DNA from: Erysipelotrichaceae bacterium
Lineage (GTDB): Bacteria; Bacillota_I; Bacilli_A; Erysipelotrichales; Erysipelotrichaceae
Direction: 5' to 3'
Assembly (NCBI GenBank): GCA_013334325.1
Contig: JAAXXT010000023.1
Coordinates: 1-36,312, forward strand
DNA length: 36,312 nt
Shown one piece after another: positions 8,206-16,300 of the stretch. A program made the position numbers and the translations under genes. Under the pieces are notes generated by a model. The model was not told the origin of the DNA and did no database searches. It saw only the letters and a list, made by a program, of their open reading frames with translations. The first letter of the stretch is position 1. Each line of letters opens with the position of its first letter.

Positions 8206-8709
8206 ATGAAGAAATTAACTGTATTACTTATGAGTTTCGTATTTATTGCCTTTATGGGATTAAGTGTAAGTGCGACATCTGATGAGCCTACACCAGTCGA
8301 TCCTACAGTCACTGTCGATGATGGGACAGTTGTTAATCCTTGTGGAGAAAATCCAGAAATTTGTATGACAACCACAGGAGTTGATGAAGGATCTGTAGGA
8401 ACAGGCGAAGAAGTTAAAGTTTGCACAGTGGATAAAGATGGCGTAGAAACATGCGTTATCGAAGTCGTATTGCCTGATGGAACACCTGTTGATAACACGA
8501 TCGATGAAACACCAGTGGATTGCGAAAAAGATCCTACCATTTGTCAGAGAACAGATGATGGCATTAATGAAGAAGACATCTATACTACGACTGGCGTCAG
8601 AGACTTAGCTGATAAAGGTAAGAGTATGGTTACACTATCTGTATTAGCATCAACCTTAGGTTTGATCATCGTTAGTTTAGCGCTTAATCGCAAACTAAAT
8701 AAGAAATAG
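8206..8709 (+). CDS. Secreted, C-terminally anchored protein with six conserved cysteines (paralogue 2)
   Basis: Unknown function, 167 aa, clearly a tandem duplicate of the 7464-8045 product. The signal peptide is almost identical (MKK...SVSATSDEPTP). The three cysteine pairs are kept: NPCGENPEIC, VCTVDKDGVETC and DCEKDPTICQ. A C-terminal membrane segment is followed by NRKLNKK. The acidic ectodomain would lie outside the membrane. The response-regulator gene starts 7 bp after its stop, so this is the first gene of a three-gene operon with a two-component system. Such an arrangement suggests it is a partner or target of that kinase. No domain family is recognised. Confidence 0.78.
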   Translation: MKKLTVLLMSFVFIAFMGLSVSATSDEPTPVDPTVTVDDGTVVNPCGENPEICMTTTGVDEGSVGTGEEVKVCTVDKDGVETCVIEVVLPDGTPVDNTIDETPVDCEKDPTICQRTDDGINEEDIYTTTGVRDLADKGKSMVTLSVLASTLGLIIVSLALNRKLNKK

Positions 8710-8716
8710 GAAAACA

Positions 8717-9388
8717 ATGAGAATATTACTGGTCGAAGATGAATCTCAACTTCTAAATGCCTATGTGAAGGGTTTAAAACAGGATGGGTATGCGATCGAT
8801 ACTGCAGGAGATGGCGCATCAGCCGTTGAACTGTGTGAGATCAATACCTATGACTTGGTTGTGTTAGATATCAACTTACCTAAACTCAATGGCATCGAAG
8901 TGCTTAAGCAAGTACGCACTTTAAACAAGTCCGTCAAGATCATCATCGTCAGTGCCAATCGTTCTATTGAACAACGTATCGAAGGGCTCGATCTAGGAGC
9001 CAATGATTACCTAACCAAGCCCTTCGATTTCCAAGAATTAAGAGCTCGAATAAGAGCTTTATTGAGAAGAGACTTTATTTCTCAACCCAAAGTATTAACG
9101 ATCAATGATTTCAATATCGATCTTAATCTACATCAGATTACCTATCAAGGTAAGATGATACTTCTTACTTTAAAAGAATATACGATCCTTACTTATTTGA
9201 TCCAAAACAGAGAACGTATCATCAGTTCAGAAGAGTTATTGGAGAAGTGTTGGAATGATGAGGCCGATCCCTTCAGTGAAGCGATGAGGGTCCACATCTA
9301 TGCCTTACGTAAGAAAATTCAAGAAGCGACCCAACGCGATGACGTGATCCAAACTGTCAAAGGCGTAGGATATCGATTCAACCCCTAA
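8717..9388 (+). CDS. OmpR/PhoB-family response regulator
   Basis: Two-component transcription factor of 223 aa. The receiver domain (about 1-115) has the acidic pair E7/D8, phosphoacceptor D51 (VVLDINLP), S79 in the switch position and K101 (LTKPFD). The C-terminal winged helix (about 125-223) ends with the family signature VKGVGYRF. This class usually binds DNA as a dimer on direct repeats about 11 bp apart, exactly what lies upstream of both neighbouring paralogues. ATG 8717 follows TAGGAAAAC. The kinase starts 2 bp after its stop. Confidence 0.95.
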   Translation: MRILLVEDESQLLNAYVKGLKQDGYAIDTAGDGASAVELCEINTYDLVVLDINLPKLNGIEVLKQVRTLNKSVKIIIVSANRSIEQRIEGLDLGANDYLTKPFDFQELRARIRALLRRDFISQPKVLTINDFNIDLNLHQITYQGKMILLTLKEYTILTYLIQNRERIISSEELLEKCWNDEADPFSEAMRVHIYALRKKIQEATQRDDVIQTVKGVGYRFNP

Positions 9389-9390
9389 AC

Positions 9391-10521
9391 ATGAAAAAAA
9401 CCATTCAAGCTAAAACCTTTATCGCATTAACACTCGCCATCTTTATGTGTGGCGTTTTCTACTTGATGAGTGTCGATGCAGCAACCAAGTCATTGGTTGG
9501 GCTATATAAAGCGGAAGTAGCACGAGCGGAACAAAATACCATCGTAGAAAACGATGTCGATTATTCAACAGTCAAAGGGGATACCCTTGGGACAACAGCC
9601 GGAGAAATATTGATTACGGTAGACGTTGAATCTTTTAAAACCAACTTGATCATGAATACAGCCATCATTACCGTTGTGGCGATGTTGATTCTTATTGGAT
9701 CAGCATATTTGATCGTTGCCTATTTTAATCGTCCGATCAAACATCTCACTAAACAAGTCAAAGCAGGCAAACAAGCTGCCATCAACACGACAAGTGATGA
9801 AGTCCAGACCTTATCTCAATCCTACAATGAAATGTTGAGTAAGTTGGATGGAGCACTGAGTGCACAGAAACATTTCAATGTCTCTGTTGCTCATGAACTA
9901 AAAACACCATTGGCAGTTATGAAAGCCCATATCGATGTCTTGAATAATCAAGAAGCAAAAGATATCAAAGATTATCAAGAAACCATAGCCATTATTCATC
10001 AAAGTCTCAACAAGATGAATGCGGTCATAGAAACATTATTAGACAGTAGCGTCTTATCCACAGCTTCCATCGATGACAACATCTGTCTCGATGAGATCCT
10101 CTCTGATGTGATCACCGACATCAAACCTTACGCAACTCAACATCAAGTAAGTCTTGAACTTGAAAGTGTCGATTGTCCTAGTGGAAAAGGCAATCAAGTA
10201 TTACTATATAGAGCCTTTTATAACCTTATCGAAAATGCGATCAAATACAATAACGCTGGTGGAAAAGTCCGCGTTAAATTAGAGTGTTTGAAACATACAT
10301 CAAAGATCACCATCGCAGATACAGGCTGTGGTATCGCTGAAAAAGACATTGACCATATCTTTGAACCATTCTACAGAGTAGAAGGTTCAGATAAGGAAGG
10401 TCTAGGTTTAGGCTTATCCTTGGTTCTTAATATTATCCAACGTCATTCAGGTTTGATCACTGCGATCAGTAAACCTCAAGAAGGCACAAGCTTCGAAATC
10501 GAACTTCCTCACTTAATCTAA
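9391..10521 (+). CDS. Membrane sensor histidine kinase
   Basis: Partner kinase, 376 aa. Two membrane segments (about 10-28 and 89-112) enclose an extracytoplasmic loop of about 60 residues with no recognisable sensor fold. HAMP follows (about 110-160). The H-box is VAHELKTP with phosphoacceptor H168. The catalytic domain has the N-box (YNLIENAIKYN), G1 (ADTGCGI), F-box (FEPFYR) and G2 (GLGLGLSL). The short loop suggests that signal detection may depend on a membrane or extracellular partner, and the cysteine-rich protein encoded first in the operon is an obvious candidate. That link is inference from gene order. Confidence 0.95.
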   Translation: MKKTIQAKTFIALTLAIFMCGVFYLMSVDAATKSLVGLYKAEVARAEQNTIVENDVDYSTVKGDTLGTTAGEILITVDVESFKTNLIMNTAIITVVAMLILIGSAYLIVAYFNRPIKHLTKQVKAGKQAAINTTSDEVQTLSQSYNEMLSKLDGALSAQKHFNVSVAHELKTPLAVMKAHIDVLNNQEAKDIKDYQETIAIIHQSLNKMNAVIETLLDSSVLSTASIDDNICLDEILSDVITDIKPYATQHQVSLELESVDCPSGKGNQVLLYRAFYNLIENAIKYNNAGGKVRVKLECLKHTSKITIADTGCGIAEKDIDHIFEPFYRVEGSDKEGLGLGLSLVLNIIQRHSGLITAISKPQEGTSFEIELPHLI

Positions 10522-10536
10522 GAGGAAGTTTTTTTT
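10502..10536 (+). terminator. Terminator overlapping the histidine kinase stop
   Basis: AACTTCCTC (10502-10510) pairs with GAGGAAGTT (10522-10530), followed by a T-run. The TAA stop (10519-10521) is in the loop, so the last codons of the gene form the left arm. Confidence 0.88.
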
Positions 10537-10565
10537 ATGTTAAAATACAAGCTAGGAGAACTTCT

Positions 10566-11027
10566 ATGAAAAACATTAAAAACTTTAATCCTATCGTCTT
10601 AGCTCGAAATGCCTTAGCCGCATCAGGGCTTATGACTTTATTAAACATCATCGTCGTTGCTTTACATTTCAGTCCTATATTTCCTTTAAGTTTAATGGTG
10701 CCTGTCAATGCGGCTCACTTCGTTTTCAAGTATCCTGAAGCAGTTGTGGATTTCTTTGAATCTTATGAACAATATCAACTGGCGATCCCTTTCTTTACCT
10801 TTGTGATGATTGTCCTGTTATTGCTTCTTGCTTACTCTTATTTTAGAAGTGCGAAGAAACCAGGAGCCATCAAGATAGGCTTCTGGGTCTTGATTCTAGA
10901 TTCCCTCGTTCTCATATCGAGCTTTGAGATCTCAGTTACCTTTATTATTGAATTCATTTATCATGCGATCTTGGTTTATTATGTCTTTAAAGGGATCCGT
11001 GCTTTGAAGGCAGCGAAGAATGTTTAA
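10566..11027 (+). CDS. Multi-pass membrane protein, unknown function
   Basis: 153 aa with about four hydrophobic segments (near residues 17-35, 68-92, 100-118 and 122-145). No family is recognised and there is no signal peptide or catalytic motif. The Shine-Dalgarno is AGGAGAA. It heads a tight three-gene operon: its last 8 bp overlap the next membrane protein, which overlaps a HAD phosphatase by 4 bp. A possible extended -10 (TGTTAAAAT) lies just after the preceding terminator. Confidence 0.75.
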   Translation: MKNIKNFNPIVLARNALAASGLMTLLNIIVVALHFSPIFPLSLMVPVNAAHFVFKYPEAVVDFFESYEQYQLAIPFFTFVMIVLLLLLAYSYFRSAKKPGAIKIGFWVLILDSLVLISSFEISVTFIIEFIYHAILVYYVFKGIRALKAAKNV

Positions 11028-11604
11028 GCGTGAACACGCACTAAGAAACGCCAAAATAACGATCCTTATCGTAGTTATCATTACAGTAGTGAATATTGGC
11101 TTATTGTTGAATGGGATCTTGTTTGGTTTGCCTTATGCGTTATATAGTCCTCAAGTTTTTGCTTTTCTAGCGTCTTATTCATTTAACTCTGGGGATGTGC
11201 TGGGTGGACTCTTTAACTTCCTGCTTTTCTTTTTGATCACTGGAACCTTTATCTATACCTATACAACGATGAACTTGAAACCTAAAATCGTCGTATTGGC
11301 GTTTGTTGTCTTTCTTATCGATACGATCTATTGTCTATGGATGATGTATAGACCTGGGATCTATGATCCCTTGGTAATCATAACGGTGGTCTTTGGCTTA
11401 GTCTCAATCGCAATCTTAAATAAGTATCCAAAGAACTTAATTCTATTAATTGCTTTATCGGTACTTAATTTTACACTTTGGATGATTTCAATCGCAGACA
11501 TTAATAGAACAGTAGTTTTGTTTGATTTGATATTTAAGCTTTGGATACTGGTGTCTTTAGCTTTAGGTGTACAGCTTGCCTATGATAAGGAGAAACTCTC
11601 ATGA
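11020..11604 (+). CDS. Multi-pass membrane protein, unknown function
   Basis: 194 aa with five to six hydrophobic segments and short charged loops. The start ATG lies inside the end of the preceding gene (8-bp overlap), and its end overlaps the HAD gene by ATGA, so all three are co-translated. Its layout (basic N-terminus, short helices, Lys-rich end) is like that of the upstream protein, but I cannot claim homology by eye. A joint role with the phosphatase, perhaps in lipid or envelope metabolism, is only a guess from context. Confidence 0.72.
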   Translation: MFKREHALRNAKITILIVVIITVVNIGLLLNGILFGLPYALYSPQVFAFLASYSFNSGDVLGGLFNFLLFFLITGTFIYTYTTMNLKPKIVVLAFVVFLIDTIYCLWMMYRPGIYDPLVIITVVFGLVSIAILNKYPKNLILLIALSVLNFTLWMISIADINRTVVLFDLIFKLWILVSLALGVQLAYDKEKLS

Positions 11605-12158
11605 ATGTGTATGATTTCGATAAGACAGTTTATTTAAGAGATTCTTCAATAGATTTCTATGTGTATAATCTCAAGAATGATTGGACCATACTAAGATTCT
11701 TTCCTAGACAGATCGTTGCGATGATTCGCTATAAACTGAAGCTTATTCCTAAGACTCAAATGAAACAGACCTTCTATCGATACATGTCTACGATCACCAA
11801 TATGGATGAAAGAGTATCAGGATTTTGGAGCACACATAAGACTTATCTTCAAGACTTCTATATGAATCAAAAGAAGAAAGACGATGTGATCATTTCCGCA
11901 TCTCCTACTTTCCTTCTTCAACCTTTGATCGATGAATGGGGCTGTATCTTGATTGCATCCGTTGTGGATCCAAAAACAGGACATACTGAAGAAAACTGTT
12001 GGGGACCAGAGAAGGTAAAACGTTTCTCACAGAAATACCCACTACATTCGATCGATGAATTCTATTCAGATTCACTTTCAGATACACCTTTGGCAAACCA
12101 TGCGAAATCGGCCTTCTTCGTTACAGGAACAAAAGTCAAAGCATGGCCTAAACAATAG
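11601..12158 (+). CDS. HAD superfamily phosphatase, subfamily IB-like
   Basis: Probable small-molecule or lipid-phosphate phosphatase, 185 aa. Motif I is DFDKT (residues 5-9), with the nucleophile and acid/base aspartates. Motif II is the serine in ISASP, motif III a lysine near GPEKVKRF, and motif IV the acidic SDSLSDTPL. The layout matches the HAD-IB group (phosphoserine phosphatase-like). The helical cap of about 70 residues between motifs I and II is basic and aromatic-rich. It is last in the operon with two membrane proteins. The substrate is not determined. Confidence 0.85.
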   Translation: MNVYDFDKTVYLRDSSIDFYVYNLKNDWTILRFFPRQIVAMIRYKLKLIPKTQMKQTFYRYMSTITNMDERVSGFWSTHKTYLQDFYMNQKKKDDVIISASPTFLLQPLIDEWGCILIASVVDPKTGHTEENCWGPEKVKRFSQKYPLHSIDEFYSDSLSDTPLANHAKSAFFVTGTKVKAWPKQ

Positions 12159-12188
12159 ACAATCGTAAGATTGTCTATTTATTTTTTT
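12154..12188 (+). terminator. Intrinsic terminator overlapping the HAD stop
   Basis: 11-bp stem AATAGACAATC/GATTGTCTATT with loop GTAA, then TATTTTTTT. The TAG stop of the HAD gene is in the left arm. Confidence 0.9.
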
Positions 12189-12196
12189 GATATAAT
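12188..12196 (+). promoter_or_regulatory. Extended -10 promoter of the lipoprotein gene
   Basis: TGA directly precedes a perfect TATAAT (12191-12196). There is no convincing -35 because the upstream terminator occupies that region. Confidence 0.5.
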
Positions 12197-12230
12197 GATG
12201 CTAACGATTGTTATCTATAGGGGGAATACC

Positions 12231-14123
12231 ATGAACACAAAAATAATGAAAGCTTTCCTCGTCTTGCTTCTTCTTGGGACGAGTTTATCAGCATGTACTA
12301 AAAAGGATCCTATCGATGAAGAACCTATCGATGAAGAACCAGTTGTGGTGGCGCTTGATCAAAAGTATCAAGGTGAAATCGGAAATACAGGCGGGAATCT
12401 ATTTAATGGGGGTTTAATCGTTGATAAAGGTGAGTGGCTTTATCTTTCAGAGACCCTCAATTTTAATCGAATCGTCAAGATGAAAGCGGATGGATCAGAA
12501 AGAACACTTCTCACAAATACACAAAATAATTTCCATCTGAATGTAGTTGGAGATTGGATCATTTACCTAGAGTCATCTAGTGTTTGGCTTGAGTCTGGGG
12601 TCATTATGAAAATGAAAACGGATGGGACTTCAAAAACAGCACTTACTGATTTCATTGTGTCTAAATTGTTTGTAAAAGGAAACTACATCTACTATTTAAA
12701 GGAAAGTGATTCCAAGATCTATAGAACTCAACTAGACGGGAAAGATACCGTTTTGCTGGTTAATGATGAAGTGTATGGGATGGGCTTAAGCGGAGAATGG
12801 GTTGTATACACAGATAGGACTTTGGGAAAACTTAGAAAAATAAGATTGGATGGGAAGTATGGGGCTGTCTTAGGAGAAGATCCTTGTGGAGGAAGATATT
12901 TCACAGATGATCTAGCGACCTATTGTGCAACGAATGGGGGGATTGGTGTAACCATCACAAAAACGGATGGTTCAGGCACGAACACTCTTGAGCTTATGAC
13001 AGGGATATTTACCTTCAATCTAGTTGATGATCATTTCTATTTTGGTGGGGTTGGTGGTTTGTATATGAGTGATCTCAATGGAGAGTCGTTGACACAAATA
13101 TCATCGACAAAATTCGCGAATTCACTCAATAGTGGAGGCAATTGGTTATATTACGAAAATGAATATCCTTGGTATGATGTCAATCGAGTTTCGCTTGATG
13201 GAAAAACGAAAGAGAGCCTCATGAGTTTGGTCATGGTTGCTCCAACAAGCATTGCGCCTAAACCTAACGACACTTTAACTCATGATAGCTCTTGGTTACT
13301 TCTGATAGATGGTTGGGCATATCAAAATATATACGCTGGTTATTTGACAAAGACCAAAGGAGATAAAGTTGAATCTATTTATCCTTATGAAACAAGTGAA
13401 TATATCCGAGTTGGAGATTGGATCTATATCCTAGAATGGGATACAGTTTATACGAAAACCCTCTCCAGAATAAAAATAGATGGGACTGAGCTTGGGTTCT
13501 TTGATATAACTAATATTGGTAATCTAGCGATCAAAGATGACTGGATCTACTATACTTCAAGTGGCTTATTTTATCGGATGAAAACGAATGGAAGTCAAAA
13601 AACCAAGTTGACTACAGACGTAGTAAGTTCTTTTGATATCCATCAAGATTCAATCTATTATGTAACCTTAGCAAAAGAAAATGGAGATGAAGATATCCAT
13701 AAAGCCAATTTAGATGGTTCTTCCAATCAAATAATCTTAAGTGGTTCAGTATGGAATATTGATCTAGAAGGAGATGCCTTATTCTTCTCTAGAACGGAGA
13801 ACGAGAAAACATCTATCTATAGAACAGCTCTAGATGGATCCAATCTAAGCTTACTCATCGAAGAAGCATTTTATATACGCTTGGTTCATTTGGATTGGGT
13901 GTATTGGACAAAGGTAGTAGATAGTCATTGTATCATTGTGAGAACTAAGACAGATGGCTCTGTAAGTGAAGAGATCGCTACCTTAAACAGCTCAGATACT
14001 CAAATTGAACTTATCGATGAGAAAATCTACTATACAGACTATATAGATCAAGTTGAAGGCATTCATAAGATGGATCTAGATGGGAAGAATCAAAGCCTAT
14101 TTCTAGTTTCTCAAGTAAGATAA
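12231..14123 (+). CDS. Lipoprotein with DUF5050-like beta-propeller repeats
   Basis: Predicted extracellular lipoprotein of 630 aa. A basic N-terminus and Leu-rich core end in the lipobox LSAC, with lipidated cysteine 22. A 15-bp tandem repeat (12309-12338) encodes a doubled PIDEE linker. The rest is built from about a dozen copies of a unit that reads W(I/V)YY, then R/K-(M/I)-K-x-DG, then a Leu-rich end, as in DUF5050 six-bladed-propeller-like proteins. The frame opens 60 bp earlier, but ATG 12231 is preceded by AGGGGGAA and followed directly by the signal peptide. Function unknown; ligand binding or signalling at the surface is plausible. It is transcribed alone. Confidence 0.85.
   Translation: MNTKIMKAFLVLLLLGTSLSACTKKDPIDEEPIDEEPVVVALDQKYQGEIGNTGGNLFNGGLIVDKGEWLYLSETLNFNRIVKMKADGSERTLLTNTQNNFHLNVVGDWIIYLESSSVWLESGVIMKMKTDGTSKTALTDFIVSKLFVKGNYIYYLKESDSKIYRTQLDGKDTVLLVNDEVYGMGLSGEWVVYTDRTLGKLRKIRLDGKYGAVLGEDPCGGRYFTDDLATYCATNGGIGVTITKTDGSGTNTLELMTGIFTFNLVDDHFYFGGVGGLYMSDLNGESLTQISSTKFANSLNSGGNWLYYENEYPWYDVNRVSLDGKTKESLMSLVMVAPTSIAPKPNDTLTHDSSWLLLIDGWAYQNIYAGYLTKTKGDKVESIYPYETSEYIRVGDWIYILEWDTVYTKTLSRIKIDGTELGFFDITNIGNLAIKDDWIYYTSSGLFYRMKTNGSQKTKLTTDVVSSFDIHQDSIYYVTLAKENGDEDIHKANLDGSSNQIILSGSVWNIDLEGDALFFSRTENEKTSIYRTALDGSNLSLLIEEAFYIRLVHLDWVYWTKVVDSHCIIVRTKTDGSVSEEIATLNSSDTQIELIDEKIYYTDYIDQVEGIHKMDLDGKNQSLFLVSQVR
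12309..12338 (+). repeat. 15-bp tandem repeat in the lipoprotein linker
   Basis: CCTATCGATGAAGAA occurs twice in direct succession (12309-12323, 12324-12338), in frame, encoding PIDEE twice. Copy number could vary by slippage without breaking the frame. Confidence 0.85.
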
Positions 14124-14147
14124 ACCACGAATCTCGTGGTTTTTTTT
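14122..14147 (+). terminator. Intrinsic terminator of the lipoprotein gene
   Basis: AAACCACGA/TCGTGGTTT stem (14122-14142) with loop ATC and a following T-run. Two bases of the stop codon lie in the left arm. Confidence 0.9.
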
Positions 14148-14180
14148 AGGAGAGATGAGATTAAGTTCATACAGATAAGT

Positions 14181-15305
14181 ATGCCTACCTGTGAACGATG
14201 TCTAAATACCGAACTTAAATATTTCGCTAAAATAAATGGGAATTGGGTATGTCGACGATGTATAGGATTTCAAGGTGAAGACGCTCAAGAAGTATTTACA
14301 GTAGACGCTGTGGATTATCATCTGAATTTTAAATTAACTCCAGCTCAAAATGAAATCTCAAAGGCTTGTCGAGAATTATCTAGGGAAAACGATATCTTGA
14401 TCAACGCGGTGTGTGGGGCAGGAAAAACTGAGCTCGTTATGGAGACCATCAAAGATCATCTTAATCGATCATTAAATGTAGGGGTTGCGGTAGCGAGAAG
14501 ACAAGTCGCCTTACAGTTATATGAAAGATTCAAAACGGCATTTCCTTCAATCAAAGTAACAGTCGTATGTGAAGGACATACCCAAGACATCAGTGGAAAT
14601 CTTATCATCACGACAACACATCAACTTTATCGATATAGAAAGCATTTTGATTGTTTGATCCTCGATGAACCAGATGCCTTCCCCTTTAGAAATAATCCTG
14701 TCTTAAACGGATTTATGAAACAAGCAGTCAAAGGTCACATCATCTATTTGACTGCGACTCCAGATCCTAGCTTACTTAAACAAGTAAGACAAGGTAAGTT
14801 AACATTACTGTCACTCAACGTGAGACCTCATCACGTCCCCTTACCAATCCCAAAACTCATTTATTCTCCTTTTTGGGTCCAAGTGATTGTGTTATGGTGG
14901 ATCTTGAGACGGTCTAAAAAAATGTGGTTGATTTTTGTCCCTAGTGTAAAACGAGGAAAAGTCTTATCTAAGATCCTTAGGCTACCTTTCGTATATGCCT
15001 CAAGTGATCGCTTAGATGAATTCATTCAATCTTTCAAAGATAAAAAGATTCCTCGATTATTAAGCACCACCGTTTTAGAAAGAGGGGTCACGTTTAGTGA
15101 TATACAAGTGGCAGTCCTACAAGCTGATCATCAAGTCTTTGACACAGCTGTATTGACTCAGATTGCGGGGAGAGTAGGAAGAGATCCTGCTTTCCCAAAA
15201 GGAGAGGTGAAGTTTCTATGTTTCAGATCGACGAGCGCCTTAAGAAATTGTCTGAAAGATTTATCCAAAGCCAACCAGTCTGTCTTAACTGCTTCTGTGA
15301 CCTAA
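14181..15305 (+). CDS. comFA: ComFA-like DNA translocase/helicase for competence
   Basis: ATP-driven superfamily-2 helicase-like motor thought to pull transforming DNA through the membrane. At the N-terminus a four-cysteine zinc motif (C4, C7, C24, C27) is as in ComFA. Walker A is GAGKT (about 79-83), motif II is DEPD followed by AFPF (about 162-168), motif III is TATP and motif VI is QIAGRVGR. At 374 aa it is shorter than typical ComFA. The start is uncertain: ATG 14181 has no Shine-Dalgarno. AGGAGA at 14148 lies 6 nt before an in-frame ATT (14160), while a seven-codon ORF (14155-14178) ends just before the ATG and could couple translation. The 3' end overlaps comFC by 88 bp. Confidence 0.88.
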   Translation: MPTCERCLNTELKYFAKINGNWVCRRCIGFQGEDAQEVFTVDAVDYHLNFKLTPAQNEISKACRELSRENDILINAVCGAGKTELVMETIKDHLNRSLNVGVAVARRQVALQLYERFKTAFPSIKVTVVCEGHTQDISGNLIITTTHQLYRYRKHFDCLILDEPDAFPFRNNPVLNGFMKQAVKGHIIYLTATPDPSLLKQVRQGKLTLLSLNVRPHHVPLPIPKLIYSPFWVQVIVLWWILRRSKKMWLIFVPSVKRGKVLSKILRLPFVYASSDRLDEFIQSFKDKKIPRLLSTTVLERGVTFSDIQVAVLQADHQVFDTAVLTQIAGRVGRDPAFPKGEVKFLCFRSTSALRNCLKDLSKANQSVLTASVT

Positions 15306-15919
15306 CGGATGGCTTAAGTTTAATTGATCTTTTTAGAAAAGAAGATAACTTATGTGGGGTATGTCGACACTTGTTGATTCCTTTAAGAAAAACTGTTTCT
15401 GTCTTAGACTTTGAAGTGTATGCGTTTTATCGTTATGAGTCGTTCTTTGAGAAAATGATCTTTCAGGTCAAAGAAAATAAAGATGTAACACTGGCCCCTG
15501 TTTTTCTTCATCCTTATGTATCATATTTACAAAAAATCTGTGAAGAGAAAACCATCGTATTGGTTCCTTCATCTGAAAAGAAAACTAAATCTAGAGGATT
15601 TGAACCGCTTAGGGAGTTTTATAAAGAACTTGGATTAGAGATGGTGAGTCCTTTTGAGAAGGATGACATTAAACAAAGTCTAAGAAGTGCTACCCAGCGT
15701 TCTAAAATAAAAAATCATTTAAGATTGGCTCATCTTGAGATGATCATCGATAAAGAGATCATTCTTTTAGATGATGTCTGTACTACTGGATACTCTCTAA
15801 AAGCCTGTATTGATCTACTAAAACCGCACTCAAAGTCCATAAAAGTTGTGGTTTTAGCCCTTAATCCGGGACACCTGAAAGGTGATTCATATCGAAAAAG
15901 CGAATATTCTTGCAATTAA
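15218..15919 (+). CDS. comFC: ComFC-like phosphoribosyltransferase-fold competence protein
   Basis: Competence accessory protein, 233 aa, thought to work with ComFA in DNA uptake. The N-terminus has a cysteine cluster (CLNC at about 22-25, CGVC near 49). The C-terminal domain has the PRPP-binding loop signature IILLDDVCTTGYSLKA and an upstream VPSSEKKTKSRGF segment typical of the ComF/GntX family. ATG 15218 is preceded by AAAGGAGAGGTGA at good spacing, so the 88-bp out-of-frame overlap with comFA seems real. A promoter for the next gene begins inside its last codons. Confidence 0.9.
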   Translation: MFQIDERLKKLSERFIQSQPVCLNCFCDLTDGLSLIDLFRKEDNLCGVCRHLLIPLRKTVSVLDFEVYAFYRYESFFEKMIFQVKENKDVTLAPVFLHPYVSYLQKICEEKTIVLVPSSEKKTKSRGFEPLREFYKELGLEMVSPFEKDDIKQSLRSATQRSKIKNHLRLAHLEMIIDKEIILLDDVCTTGYSLKACIDLLKPHSKSIKVVVLALNPGHLKGDSYRKSEYSCN

Positions 15920-15937
15920 AGTAAATTGTGTTAATAT
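15910..15937 (+). promoter_or_regulatory. Promoter of the cold-shock gene
   Basis: -35 TTGCAA (15910-15915, inside the end of comFC), 16-bp spacer, and -10 TAATAT (15932-15937) preceded by TGT, an extended -10. The leader would be about 40 nt, short for a cold-shock mRNA. Confidence 0.65.
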
Positions 15938-15985
15938 GAACTCGTAGTGTAGGAATAGTTCTACATGGGAAAGGTATAGGATTAG

Positions 15986-16183
15986 ATGCAAGGAAAAGTT
16001 AAGAAGTTCAACAAAGAAAAAGGCTTCGGTTTCATCGTCAACAATGACGGTAAAGATGTGTTCTTCCATTATTCACAATTGAAGATGGATGGATTCAAAA
16101 CAATCGAAGAAAACGCTGACGTTGAATTCGAACAAGTCGAGACAGATCGCGGCTTGCAAGCTCAAAATATCACTAAGATATAA
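15986..16183 (+). CDS. cspA: Cold-shock domain protein
   Basis: 65-residue single-stranded nucleic-acid-binding protein, the standard CSP length. RNP1 is KGFGFI (residues 12-17) and RNP2 is DVFFHYS, both with the stacking aromatics. It acts as an RNA chaperone in the cytoplasm. It has its own promoter and terminator. The Shine-Dalgarno is AAAGG or AGGA upstream of ATG 15986. Which csp paralogue this is cannot be told from sequence alone. Confidence 0.95.
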   Translation: MQGKVKKFNKEKGFGFIVNNDGKDVFFHYSQLKMDGFKTIEENADVEFEQVETDRGLQAQNITKI

Positions 16184-16189
16184 GCTCAT

Positions 16190-16217
16190 AAAGGTTGGAC
16201 GAAAGTCCAACCTTTTT
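16190..16217 (+). terminator. Intrinsic terminator of the cold-shock gene
   Basis: 11-bp stem AAAGGTTGGAC/GTCCAACCTTT with a GAAA tetraloop and a T-run. Confidence 0.92.
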
Positions 16218-16241
16218 GTTGTCTAAATGAGGCTGAATCGG

Positions 16242-16276
16242 TTGCCATAATGTACACATAATTATAATGCTATAAT
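16242..16276 (+). promoter_or_regulatory. Promoter region of secA-prfB
   Basis: TTGCCA (16242-16247) is followed by two perfect TATAAT boxes at 16263-16268 and 16271-16276. The second is preceded by TGC, an extended -10. Spacing from TTGCCA (15 and 23 bp) is not ideal for either, so the extended -10 is the likelier core. The secA Shine-Dalgarno GGAGG follows. Confidence 0.55.
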
Positions 16277-16300
16277 AACTATGCAATTTCGGAGGTTCAC

